Positions 8,421-16,464 of a stretch of 64,000 nt of DNA are shown here, piece by piece. Origin of the DNA: Jannaschia sp. M317 (GTDB taxonomy: Bacteria; Pseudomonadota; Alphaproteobacteria; Rhodobacterales; Rhodobacteraceae). The notes under the pieces were generated by a model. The model was not told the DNA's origin and did not search any database. It was given only the letters and a program-made list of their open reading frames with translations. The position numbers and the translations under genes were made by a program. Position 1 is the stretch's first letter; the number at the start of each line of letters is the position of its first letter. The stretch lies in contig NZ_CP081155.1 of NCBI RefSeq assembly GCF_025141175.1, forward strand, positions 2,013,001 through 2,077,000. Direction: 5' to 3'.

Positions 8421-9182
8421 ATGGCCAGACGCAAGAAGGTCTACGAAGGCAAGGCCAAGATTCTGTACGAAGGCCCAGAGCCGGGCACCCTCGTCCAGTA
8501 TTTCAAGGACGACGCCACCGCCTTCAACGCCCAGAAAAAGGACGTGATCGACGGCAAGGGCGTGCTGAACAACCGCCTGTCCGAATTCTTCATGACCGGT
8601 CTGGCCAACGTCGGCGTGCCCACCCACTTCATCAAGCGCCTGAACATGCGCGAACAGCTGATCCGCGCCTGCGAGATCGTGCCGCTGGAAGTGATCGTGC
8701 GCAACGTCGCCGCCGGATCCATGTCCAAACGTCTGGGCATCGAAGAGGGAACGCCCCTGCCGCGCCCGATCATCGAGTTCTGCTACAAGGACGACAAGCT
8801 GGGCGATCCGCTCGTCGCCGAAGAACACATCATCGCCTTCGGCTGGGCCAGCCAGCAGGACCTGGACGACATCGTGGCGCTGGCGCTGCGGGTCAACGAT
8901 TTCATGTCCGGTTGCATGATGGCGGTCGGCATCAAGCTGGTCGATTTCAAGATCGAGATCGGTCGCGTCTGGGACGGCGATTTCCAACGCCTGATCCTCG
9001 CCGATGAGATCAGCCCCGATTCGTGTCGCCTGTGGGACATCGAGACCGGGCAGAAGCTGGACAAGGATGTGTTCCGCCGCGACCTGGGCTCTCTGACGGA
9101 TGCCTATACCGAGGTGGCGCGCCGTCTGGGCGTGATGCCCACCAACTCCGGCCCGGTGACGCGGCCGACCCTGATCAACTGA
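8421..9182 (+). CDS. purC: SAICAR synthetase
   Basis: PurC joins aspartate to CAIR, with ATP, in purine synthesis. The 253-residue product matches the family length. Motifs are [11 protein letters not shown] (nucleotide loop), the [13 protein letters not shown] block, [10 protein letters not shown], and VDFKIEIGR with [12 protein letters not shown]. The start ATG 8421 follows CCCGGGGACGATC with only a weak ribosome site. purS follows after 63 bases. Confidence 0.97.
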   Translation: MARRKKVYEGKAKILYEGPEPGTLVQYFKDDATAFNAQKKDVIDGKGVLNNRLSEFFMTGLANVGVPTHFIKRLNMREQLIRACEIVPLEVIVRNVAAGSMSKRLGIEEGTPLPRPIIEFCYKDDKLGDPLVAEEHIIAFGWASQQDLDDIVALALRVNDFMSGCMMAVGIKLVDFKIEIGRVWDGDFQRLILADEISPDSCRLWDIETGQKLDKDVFRRDLGSLTDAYTEVARRLGVMPTNSGPVTRPTLIN

Positions 9183-9245
9183 TCCGCTGCGCCCGGTGGC
9201 GGGCGCAGCCTTTGCATATTTGTGAAACAAGGAAGGACGGGCACC

Positions 9246-9473
9246 ATGAAGGTCCAGGTGACGGTTATGCTCAAGGACGGTGTGCTCGACCCTCAGGGGG
9301 AAGCAGTGCGCCATGCGCTTGGCGCGTTGGGCTTCGACGGTGTCTCGGGCGTCCGCCAGGGCAAGCTGATCGAACTGGACGTCGCCGATGGCACGACCGA
9401 AGATCAGGTGCGCGAGATGTGCGAAAAGCTGTTGGCCAACACGGTGATCGAAAGCTATCGCATCGACATGTAA
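9246..9473 (+). CDS. purS: Phosphoribosylformylglycinamidine synthase subunit PurS
   Basis: PurS is the small subunit that bridges PurL and PurQ. The product has 75 residues and the typical pattern VQVTVMLKDGVLDPQGEAV, VSGVRQGKLIEL and CEKLLANTVIESY. AAGGAAGG precedes ATG 9246. Normally purQ follows closely; here about 1.8 kb with two unrelated genes lies between. Confidence 0.96.
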   Translation: MKVQVTVMLKDGVLDPQGEAVRHALGALGFDGVSGVRQGKLIELDVADGTTEDQVREMCEKLLANTVIESYRIDM

Positions 9474-9585
9474 CGGGGCCGGGCGGGGCGCGTTAACCTT
9501 TTATACCGTTTTTCCGCAAACTCTCGTCAAAGTTCCGCCTTTTCCCTGCGTCAGGTCTTGTTGGACCGAATTGGGGAACAGGCCA

Positions 9586-10065
9586 ATGCGCTACGAGACA
9601 TTCTACGCCCACAACGCCGACCGGGTTTTGCCGAACTGCCCCTGTGGCGCGACGCTCGCGCGCTGGGCCTTGCGTGTCTTTTTCGCAGGCTACATCGCGA
9701 CTACGCTTTATTTTCATATTTCCGCGTTGCAGCCGATCGACCGGATTGGCCTGCTCATGACGCCCTTGGCGTGGCTTTACGTCGAACGGATCACCCGTCT
9801 GCCAAGGTCCACGCGCGTCACGGCGCGGGGGCTCTGGTCGGAACCTTCGGGGCAACTGATCCCGGCGCAGCGTATTGCGGGTATCGCCGTTGAACCCGGT
9901 TCGGATGATTGCGTGGGCAAGCTGCGCGTACGGCTCAGGACGCCGATGTACGGCGTGGGCCTGGGCGGTGCACATGCCTTCGGGACCGATCTGACGATCC
10001 CCTACAAACTCTGCGCAAAGGCCACGGCCAGCGCGACCAAGCCAGAGGCGGCGCGCGCGCCCTGA
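9586..10065 (+). CDS. Unknown protein with two membrane segments
   Basis: This 159-residue protein has a short cytosolic start with a CPCG motif (LPNCPCGATLARW), one clear hydrophobic segment (about residues 28-50), a second at 55-70, then a beta-rich soluble tail with SGQLIPAQRIAGIAVEP. I do not recognise a family. The pattern of a membrane hairpin followed by a pleckstrin-like tail is common in small membrane proteins of unknown role. It lies between purS and the alcohol dehydrogenase on the same strand. An upstream TTG at 9571 is a possible but less likely start. Confidence 0.6.
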   Translation: MRYETFYAHNADRVLPNCPCGATLARWALRVFFAGYIATTLYFHISALQPIDRIGLLMTPLAWLYVERITRLPRSTRVTARGLWSEPSGQLIPAQRIAGIAVEPGSDDCVGKLRVRLRTPMYGVGLGGAHAFGTDLTIPYKLCAKATASATKPEAARAP

Positions 10066-10130
10066 CGGCTGTCGGGGCTTTACAACCGCCCCGCCGCCCC
10101 CGACCCTTCGGCCATCCCGGAGGAGGTCCC

Positions 10131-11165
10131 ATGCGCGCAGCCGTTCTAAGAGAGTACAACGCCCCCCTGTCCATCGAAGATGTGCCCGATCCGTCGTGCC
10201 CGTCCGATGGTGTCGTTCTGAAGGTCATCGCCTGTGGCGTCTGCCGGTCGGACTGGCACGGCTGGGTAGGGGAACACCCGCGCGTCAAGCCGGGCCAGAT
10301 CGGTGGCCACGAATACTGCGGAGAGGTCGTCGCCGCGGGCCCGGAGGCGCAGTATGCGGTGGGTGACAGGCTGGTCGCGCCATTCATTCTCAGCTGCGGG
10401 GCCTGCCCGCAATGCCGCTCGGGCGCGTCGAATACCTGCCTTGATCAACGTCTGCCAGGGTTCATCGAGCCAGGCGCCTTTGCCGAATACGTGGCCGTTC
10501 CGCGGGATTTCAATCTCGCGCGCCTGCCCGAACGCGTGTCGCCCACGGTCGCGGCGGGGCTGGGGTGTCGCGTCACGACGTCCTGGCATGCCCTGACCGG
10601 GCGGGCGGCCTTGCAGGCGGGCGAGTGGCTGGCCGTTCATGGCACCGGCGGCATCGGCCTGTCGGCGGCGCTGTTGGGTCGGGCGCTGGGCGCACAAGTC
10701 GTGGTGGTGGACGTCGTGCAGGAAAAGCTGGACCACGCCCTGAGCCTCGGAATCGACGCGGCGGTTCTGGCGGGCGAAGACACGGCCGCACAGATCCGGG
10801 AGATCACGGGCGGCGGGGCCCATGTTTCGGTCGAGGCGCTGGGCATCCCCGCCACGGTCAACGCGTCGCTTGAATGTCTGCGCCCCTTGGGGCGGCACGT
10901 GCAGGTCGGGATGCCGGTCGGCCACACCGCCCGGATGGAGATCAACATGTCCGCAGCCTACCAGGGCAACCTCGCGCTTTTCGGGACGCGGGGCATGCCG
11001 TCCTGGCGCTATCCGTCCCTGCTGTCGTTGATCACGTCCGGGCGGGTCGACATGTCTCCGATGATCGCGCGCGAAGTGGGGCTGTCGGACGTGTCCGCCG
11101 AATTGGCGGCCTTCAATGGCCCGACGCCGCCGGGGGTTGCGATCGTGACCGATTTTGCCGGCTGA
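10131..11165 (+). CDS. Zinc-dependent alcohol dehydrogenase (MDR family)
   Basis: The protein has 344 residues. The catalytic zinc site is formed by CGVCRSDWHGW and the GHEYCGEV box, and the structural zinc by four cysteines in CGACPQCRSGASNTC. NAD binding is shown by GTGGIGLSAALLG followed by VVVDVVQEK, where the Asp suggests NAD rather than NADP. GGAGGAGG precedes ATG 10131. The substrate is unknown. Its place between purS and purQ is unusual and there is no obvious link to purines. Confidence 0.92.
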   Translation: MRAAVLREYNAPLSIEDVPDPSCPSDGVVLKVIACGVCRSDWHGWVGEHPRVKPGQIGGHEYCGEVVAAGPEAQYAVGDRLVAPFILSCGACPQCRSGASNTCLDQRLPGFIEPGAFAEYVAVPRDFNLARLPERVSPTVAAGLGCRVTTSWHALTGRAALQAGEWLAVHGTGGIGLSAALLGRALGAQVVVVDVVQEKLDHALSLGIDAAVLAGEDTAAQIREITGGGAHVSVEALGIPATVNASLECLRPLGRHVQVGMPVGHTARMEINMSAAYQGNLALFGTRGMPSWRYPSLLSLITSGRVDMSPMIAREVGLSDVSAELAAFNGPTPPGVAIVTDFAG

Positions 11166-11186
11166 CGCGCGGTCTTGCTGCGGTCC

Positions 11187-11210
11187 TCCGAACCGGGGGG
11201 CGGGTTCGGA
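11187..11210 (+). terminator. Stem-loop after the alcohol dehydrogenase
   Basis: An eight-base perfect stem (TCCGAACC/GGTTCGGA) with weaker pairing outside it lies 22 bases past the stop. No T-run follows, so its role as a terminator is uncertain. Confidence 0.35.
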
Positions 11211-11250
11211 AGGGTCCGCGCCCCATTGGGGACGAGCGTCTGGCAACTTG

Positions 11251-11298
11251 CCACAAAATGTGAAAAACGCCTGCGCAACCGACCCCAAAATGTGAAAA
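11251..11298 (+). promoter_or_regulatory. Paired 16-base motif before purQ
   Basis: CCACAAAATGTGAAAA (11251-11266) and CCCCAAAATGTGAAAA (11283-11298) are direct repeats 32 bases apart; the second ends four bases before the purQ start codon. The reverse complement of the same motif occurs as a pair with the same 32-base step at 36605-36652. Three helical turns would place both copies on one DNA face, so I infer a protein-binding site, but no regulator is known to me. Confidence 0.5.
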
Positions 11299-11302
11299 GC
11301 CC

Positions 11303-11971
11303 ATGAAAGCCGCCGTCCTCGTCTTCCCCGGTTCGAACTGCGACCGGGACCTTGCCGTCGCCTTCCGGGCAGCTGGTTTCCAGACCGAGATGGTCTGGCA
11401 CAAGGAAACGGCCCTGCCGGAGGGCACCGACCTGGTGGGTGTGCCCGGCGGCTTCAGCTATGGCGACTACCTGCGTTGCGGTGCCATCGCCGCCCGCTCT
11501 CCTGTTGCGGCGGCGCTCAAGGCGCATGCAGATCGGGGCGGCTATGTTTTCGCGCCCTGCAACGGGTTCCAGATCCTGACCGAGGCGGGGATGCTTCCGG
11601 GGGCGCTCTTGCGCAATGCCGGGCTGAAATACATCTGCCGCACCGTCGGCTTGCGGGTAGAGGAAACCGACAGCGCCTTTACCTCTGCCTACGACAAGGG
11701 GCAGGTGATCGATATTCCGATCGCCCACCACGAAGGCAACTACAACGCCTCGCCCGAGACGCTCAAGCGTCTGAACGGGGACGGTCGCGTGGCGTTCCGG
11801 TATGTGGATACGCCCAATGGCGCGATGGATGGGATTGCCGGAATCCTGAGCGAAAACAAGCGCGTGCTTGGCATGATGCCGCACCCTGAACGGGCCGCGG
11901 AACCAGCCCACGGCAACACCGACGGGGCCGCGTTGTTCACCGGGTTGGCCCAGGCGCTGGTGGCGGCCTGA
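11303..11971 (+). CDS. purQ: Phosphoribosylformylglycinamidine synthase subunit PurQ (glutaminase)
   Basis: PurQ is the glutamine amidotransferase subunit that supplies ammonia to PurL. The 222-residue product has the class I triad: the cysteine in APCNGFQIL, and the His and Glu in MMPHPERA. It begins with [13 protein letters not shown] and has [15 protein letters not shown]. The usual Gly-x-Cys context is Ala-Pro-Cys here, a conservative change. The ribosome site region coincides with the second copy of a 16-base repeat. Confidence 0.97.
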   Translation: MKAAVLVFPGSNCDRDLAVAFRAAGFQTEMVWHKETALPEGTDLVGVPGGFSYGDYLRCGAIAARSPVAAALKAHADRGGYVFAPCNGFQILTEAGMLPGALLRNAGLKYICRTVGLRVEETDSAFTSAYDKGQVIDIPIAHHEGNYNASPETLKRLNGDGRVAFRYVDTPNGAMDGIAGILSENKRVLGMMPHPERAAEPAHGNTDGAALFTGLAQALVAA

Positions 11972-12047
11972 AGCGGCGCGTGGCGCGCCTCCGCCGAGCG
12001 GTGCAGCCCGGCTTGAGCGGGGCGGGGTCGCGCGATAGATCTGCCTC

Positions 12048-13838
12048 ATGTGGTGGCGGCGAAAGTCCAGCGAGAACGGCGACGTGAGGCCCACGTCTGC
12101 GGCCGACCGGGTTTTGCCGCGTCTGCCGATGATGGCGCGCGTCATCGTCGTGGTGACGGTCATCGTCGCGACGGCTGTCGTCTATGTCGCCAACAGTTTC
12201 CTGACCGAACGTTTCGTCGAGACAACGCGCATGCGCGCCGAGCTGCGCCAACAGCTTTACTCCGGCGCTATCCTATCGGAATTGCAGCGTAATTCGGTCG
12301 TGCCCCTGCTGCTTGCGCGGGACCAGACGCTGATTTCGGCGCTGACCGCGCGGAATTTCTCGGCTTCTTCGCAGCGGTTGATTTCCTATGTGGACGAGAT
12401 CGGGGCCGCGTCCATCCGGCTGCTGGACATGGACGGGCGCACCGTCGCCGCCACCGATCGCGAACAATTGGGCACGTCCTACAGCGAAACGCCCTTTTTT
12501 ACCGAGGCTGTGGATACCACCGACACCGTCTTTACCCTCGCCCCCGATGCGCGGGGGGCCTACGTGGCCAGCTTTTCGCGGCAGGTGCGCGATGGGCAGC
12601 GTCCGCTGGGCGTGCTGCAGGTGCAGGTCGATCTGGCCCAGTTCGAAAGCCGCTGGCGGGGCACCACCGCGGCCGTTGCCGTGACAGACGCCGCAGGCAC
12701 CGTGATCCTGTCGACCGAGCCGCGCTGGCGCGGGAAACCTCTGGATGAAGCGCTGGAAACGATGTCGGTTCCAACGGCGCTGCAGCGCGCGCTGGCCTCG
12801 ACCGGGGCATTCGGGCCCGACGTCGAGGACGGCTATTTCACAGGCTCCGCCCTGATGCAGCTAGAGGCGCGGGTGCCGTTCCGTGGGTGGCGTCTGGTCA
12901 GCTTCACCAGCTATGAAAGCGTGCGCGAACGGGTCAACGGCGTCCTGGCCTTGATCATCATGGGGTTCGCGCTGTTCCTGGCTGCGGGGTTCTATATCCT
13001 GAACCAGCGATCCACCCTCAGGTCATTGTTGTTTCAACGGGAATCGGTCCAGCTACGCCGCCTGAACGACCGCCTGAGCCGCGAGATCACAGAGCGGAAG
13101 CGCGTTCAGGAAGAGTTGAAGGAAACCGAGCAGAGCCTGGCGCAAAGCTCCAAACTGGCCGCCTTGGGCGAGATGTCGGCGGCGGTCAGTCATGAGTTGA
13201 ACCAGCCTCTGGCCGCGATGAAGACCTATCTGGCGGGCGCGCGTCTGCTGTTGCAACGGCGTCGTCCGGACGAGGCGCTCTCCTCGTTTCAGCGGATCGA
13301 CGATCTGATCGACCGGATGGGCGCGATCACCCGGCAGTTGAAATCCTATGCCCGAAAGGGCGGCGAAGCCTTCGAAGAGGTGGACGTGCGCCAGGCGGTG
13401 GGCGCCGCCCTGACCCTGATGGAGCCGCAGTTGCGCCAGGAAAAGGTCCGCCTGAACCAATTGATGCCGGAGACGCCCGTGCCGGTCATGGCCGACCGTC
13501 TGCGGCTGGAACAGGTGATCATCAACCTCGTGCGCAACGCGCTGGATGCGATGAAAGGCACCCGCGACCCGGAGCTCGACATCCTGATCACCGCGGGCGA
13601 GGAGGTCGTGATCGCCGTGCGCGACAGCGGCACCGGGATCGAGGCGCCAGAGCAATTGTTCGAGCCGTTCTACACCACCAAGAAGCCGGGCGAAGGCGTG
13701 GGGCTTGGCCTCGCCATCTCGTCCGGGATCGTGTCGGATCTGGGTGGGCGGCTGACCGCCCGAAACGGCGACACCGGTGGCGCTGTGTTTGAAGTTCGCC
13801 TTCCGGCGTTGGATACGCGGCTCGACGCCGCCGAATAA
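12048..13838 (+). CDS. dctB: DctB-type sensor histidine kinase (first copy)
   Basis: This inner-membrane kinase has 596 residues. Membrane segments at about residues 29-50 and 300-320 enclose a periplasmic double-PAS-like sensor. A coiled coil follows (ITERKRVQEEL), then the H-box AAVSHELNQPLAAM (phosphorylated His near 381), the N-box NLVRNALDAM, and GVGLGLAISSGIVSDLGG. The layout and H-box match DctB, which senses C4-dicarboxylates. The dctD-like gene follows after 10 bases. Unlike the copy at 49 kb, no transporter is adjacent, so the ligand and targets are open. Confidence 0.88.
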   Translation: MWWRRKSSENGDVRPTSAADRVLPRLPMMARVIVVVTVIVATAVVYVANSFLTERFVETTRMRAELRQQLYSGAILSELQRNSVVPLLLARDQTLISALTARNFSASSQRLISYVDEIGAASIRLLDMDGRTVAATDREQLGTSYSETPFFTEAVDTTDTVFTLAPDARGAYVASFSRQVRDGQRPLGVLQVQVDLAQFESRWRGTTAAVAVTDAAGTVILSTEPRWRGKPLDEALETMSVPTALQRALASTGAFGPDVEDGYFTGSALMQLEARVPFRGWRLVSFTSYESVRERVNGVLALIIMGFALFLAAGFYILNQRSTLRSLLFQRESVQLRRLNDRLSREITERKRVQEELKETEQSLAQSSKLAALGEMSAAVSHELNQPLAAMKTYLAGARLLLQRRRPDEALSSFQRIDDLIDRMGAITRQLKSYARKGGEAFEEVDVRQAVGAALTLMEPQLRQEKVRLNQLMPETPVPVMADRLRLEQVIINLVRNALDAMKGTRDPELDILITAGEEVVIAVRDSGTGIEAPEQLFEPFYTTKKPGEGVGLGLAISSGIVSDLGGRLTARNGDTGGAVFEVRLPALDTRLDAAE

Positions 13839-13848
13839 GGATAACCCC

Positions 13849-15183
13849 ATGGCCGAGCAAACCCGGATTGCCATCGTCGACGACGAACAGGACATGCGGC
13901 AGTCGATTTCCCAGTGGCTGGCCCTGTCCGGGTTCGCGACGGAAACCTATGCCTCGGCCGAAGAAGCGTTGAAAAAGATTACGCCCGATTTTCCGGGCGT
14001 TGTCATCAGCGACATCCGCATGCCCGGAATGGATGGCATGGCGTTCCTGAAAAAGCTGATGAGCGCCGACAGCTCTCTGCCGGTCATCATGATCACCGGC
14101 CACGGCGATGTGCCCATGGCAGTCGAGGCGATGCAGCTGGGCGCCTATGATTTCATGGAAAAACCGTTCAACCCTGACCGTCTGACCGATCTGTCCCGGC
14201 GCGCGGCGCAGGCACGCAAGCTGACGCTGGACAACCGCGCCCTGCGGCGCGAGCTGTCGGACGGCACCGTTCTGATGCGCAAACTGATCGGCACCAGCCC
14301 GGCGATGGAGCGTCTGCGCGAGGACATTCTGGACCTGGGTCAGGCCGATACCCATGTGTTGATCGACGGCGAAACCGGCACCGGCAAGACGCTGGTGGCC
14401 CATGCGTTGCACGCGGTGGGGCCGCGGGCGGGCAAGACATTCGCCCTGACGTCCTGCGCGGCCCTGGGCGAGGCGGAATTGGGCGCGAAACTGTTCGGCC
14501 CGGTGACCGAAGGCGGCTTGCCGCTGGTCGAAGAGGCGCGGGGCGGTACCCTTGTCCTGGAGGATATCGAGAGCCTGCCGCTTGCGCTTCAGGCGCGGTT
14601 GCTGACCTTCATCAACGATCAGGGCACCCCTGCCGAGACGCGGATCGTCGCGATCTGCAACGGATCAGAGCCGGAGAAGACCTGTGAGGACGCGCTGCGT
14701 TCGGACCTGTTTTTCCGGCTGGCGGCGATGAAACTGGTTCTGCCGCCCCTGCGGAACCGGGGCGAAGACGTGCTGACGCTGTTCACCCATTTCGCAGAAA
14801 CCTTCGGCGACGAATACGGGGCCGCGCCCCCGCAACTGTCCGCCCAGGAAGCGGCGCAGCTGTTGCAGGCCCCCTGGCCGGGCAACGTGCGCCAGCTGAT
14901 CAACCTGGCCGAACGGGCGGTGTTGCAGCAGCGGCGCGGCACCGGGTCCATCGCCTCGCTTTTGATGTCCGATACCCAGGAGCAGGGTGAGACCGCGCAG
15001 GTCACGACCGAGGGCAAGCCTCTCAAGGAGTATGTCGAGGCCTTCGAGAGAATGCTGATCGACAACACCATGCGCCGTCATCGCGGGTCGATCGCGGGCG
15101 TCATGGAAGAGCTGTCGCTGCCGCGCCGGACATTGAACGAGAAGATGGCCAAGTACGGGTTGAGCCGGTCGAACTACCTGTAG
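13849..15183 (+). CDS. dctD: DctD-like response regulator without GAFTGA loop (first copy)
   Basis: The protein has 444 residues: receiver (residues 1-120, Asp55 in ISDIRMPG, Lys105 in MEKPF), AAA+ domain (145-370) and a Fis-type helix-turn-helix at the C-terminus (GVMEELSLPRRTLNEKM). Walker A is intact (GETGTGKT, 174-181). The segment that should hold the sigma-54-contacting GAFTGA loop reads KLFGPVTEGGLPL (about 214-226), so the loop is absent. Walker B reads VLEDIESL, with Asp and Glu swapped. The arginine-finger segment SDLFFRL is kept. It probably binds DNA and acts without sigma-54. It pairs with the kinase gene just upstream. Confidence 0.88.
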   Translation: MAEQTRIAIVDDEQDMRQSISQWLALSGFATETYASAEEALKKITPDFPGVVISDIRMPGMDGMAFLKKLMSADSSLPVIMITGHGDVPMAVEAMQLGAYDFMEKPFNPDRLTDLSRRAAQARKLTLDNRALRRELSDGTVLMRKLIGTSPAMERLREDILDLGQADTHVLIDGETGTGKTLVAHALHAVGPRAGKTFALTSCAALGEAELGAKLFGPVTEGGLPLVEEARGGTLVLEDIESLPLALQARLLTFINDQGTPAETRIVAICNGSEPEKTCEDALRSDLFFRLAAMKLVLPPLRNRGEDVLTLFTHFAETFGDEYGAAPPQLSAQEAAQLLQAPWPGNVRQLINLAERAVLQQRRGTGSIASLLMSDTQEQGETAQVTTEGKPLKEYVEAFERMLIDNTMRRHRGSIAGVMEELSLPRRTLNEKMAKYGLSRSNYL

Positions 15184-15215
15184 GGCAGGGAAGGGGCGTG
15201 CCGTTTCCGGTTGTT

Positions 15216-16112
15216 CTAGGCAATCGGAACCCCACCCCAAAAGTCGTCATAGGCACGCAGGATGTTGGGATGCCGGTTCAGGAAATCCCTTTCGGCTTCG
15301 TTCAGCTCCAAACGTGGCGCATCGTTGAACTTTTCCGTCGCATTCGCCTTTTTCGCGGCATTGACCCTGCGGGCCCAGTCCGCGGGGGCAGAAAGGCCGA
15401 TGGCTTGACCGACGTCTGTCAGGTGGTCACGCGGGCTCTTGCTCATCGGTTCCAGGCCAAAGGCGACCAGGTTGACGCGATCGGACGCCTGCATTGCCTG
15501 TGCTGCGCGGATCGACTGCAGGTAGAGCGCTGCCATTTCCGCAATCGAATGCCCCGGCCAGCGATTGCACACTGACAACCAGTGGGAAGGGAAGGGACGC
15601 AGACAGTAGACAAAGGTATATGGCCCGAGAATGGCTTGCAGGGGTTCCCAATGCTGCTCGAGGCGCGGCAACTTGAAACCGACATGATGCGCCACAGAGA
15701 AGCCAGGATGCTGCTCATGCTTTTGGCCCGCGCGAATCATGTTGAGAAACAGCATGGGCCTCTGATCGTTCCAAAACGGCGGAGTTTGCGTGGCGAGCGA
15801 CTGAGATACCTGTTCGAAGAAGCGGAGCGTGTTGACGAACACAGGCTGGTAAGGTTCCCCTTCGAGAGCGACCTCTGCGTGTTTATTCAATGCGTTGGTC
15901 ATGAACCGGGTGCCTGACCGGGGCGGTCCGCCGACGATGACAACCTGTCGATCTGTAAGAGGGCTGTCGGGGGGCACCTGCGCTCCTGCTTCTTGGCGTC
16001 GCCAGATTTGGGACGAGGAAATCACGCGATCCGCTGGGCCAGTCAATCGTATGATGTCAATCACGGCAGAGTATTGCAGTTGCGTGACGGTCACCTTGCC
16101 GATATGCAGCAA
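15216..16112 (-). CDS. Sulfotransferase family protein
   Basis: The protein has 298 residues. The PAPS-binding loop is VIVGGPPRSGTRFM (about residues 57-70), the hallmark of this family; LEGEPYQP, YCLRPFPSHWLSVCNRW (3'-phosphate region) and the C-terminal RAYDDFWG follow. The acceptor is unknown. The gene looks less GC-rich than its neighbours and stands alone between the convergent dctD gene and the rne leader, so recent acquisition is possible. The N-terminal 40 residues before the domain are uncertain. Confidence 0.82.
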   Translation of the reverse strand: MLHIGKVTVTQLQYSAVIDIIRLTGPADRVISSSQIWRRQEAGAQVPPDSPLTDRQVVIVGGPPRSGTRFMTNALNKHAEVALEGEPYQPVFVNTLRFFEQVSQSLATQTPPFWNDQRPMLFLNMIRAGQKHEQHPGFSVAHHVGFKLPRLEQHWEPLQAILGPYTFVYCLRPFPSHWLSVCNRWPGHSIAEMAALYLQSIRAAQAMQASDRVNLVAFGLEPMSKSPRDHLTDVGQAIGLSAPADWARRVNAAKKANATEKFNDAPRLELNEAERDFLNRHPNILRAYDDFWGGVPIA

Positions 16113-16464
16113 GGACGGTTGTGCCGCCGATTGGACGGCGGTCGGAACCGGTAGGATTCTTTTCCGTGCGCATCAAGGGCCGTCAATACAGGCTCGCGCA
16201 GCGGGGGAAGTTTGCAGGGACGGGCCGTTGCCCGCTCTGGCAATGACGCTCGGCGCTACAATGCCGGGCAGTGAACGGGTTCGCAGCCCCCAAGGGTGGC
16301 GCGGGCCGGATATGGAAGCGCGATGACGCAGGATATGACAGCGACGGGTGGGACGCGGCACAGCCGCCCCGCCGACGTGGTCGCCTGCCTCGCTAAATCA
16401 AGACAGCTCTCCCGATCGCTCGGTCCCCCCGGGGCCCGAAGACGCGCGGGCTGCGGAAAGCACA
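16113..16464. other. 352-base gene-free stretch upstream of rne
   Basis: This gap separates the sulfotransferase start from the rne start and must hold both promoters. I see a good -10-like TACAAT near 16256-16261 reading toward rne without a convincing -35, and a small hairpin (CCGCCG/CGGCGG) at 16124-16141. A leader of about 200 bases is possible; RNase E genes of other bacteria use long leaders for self-control, but no known leader motif was recognised. Confidence 0.4.
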
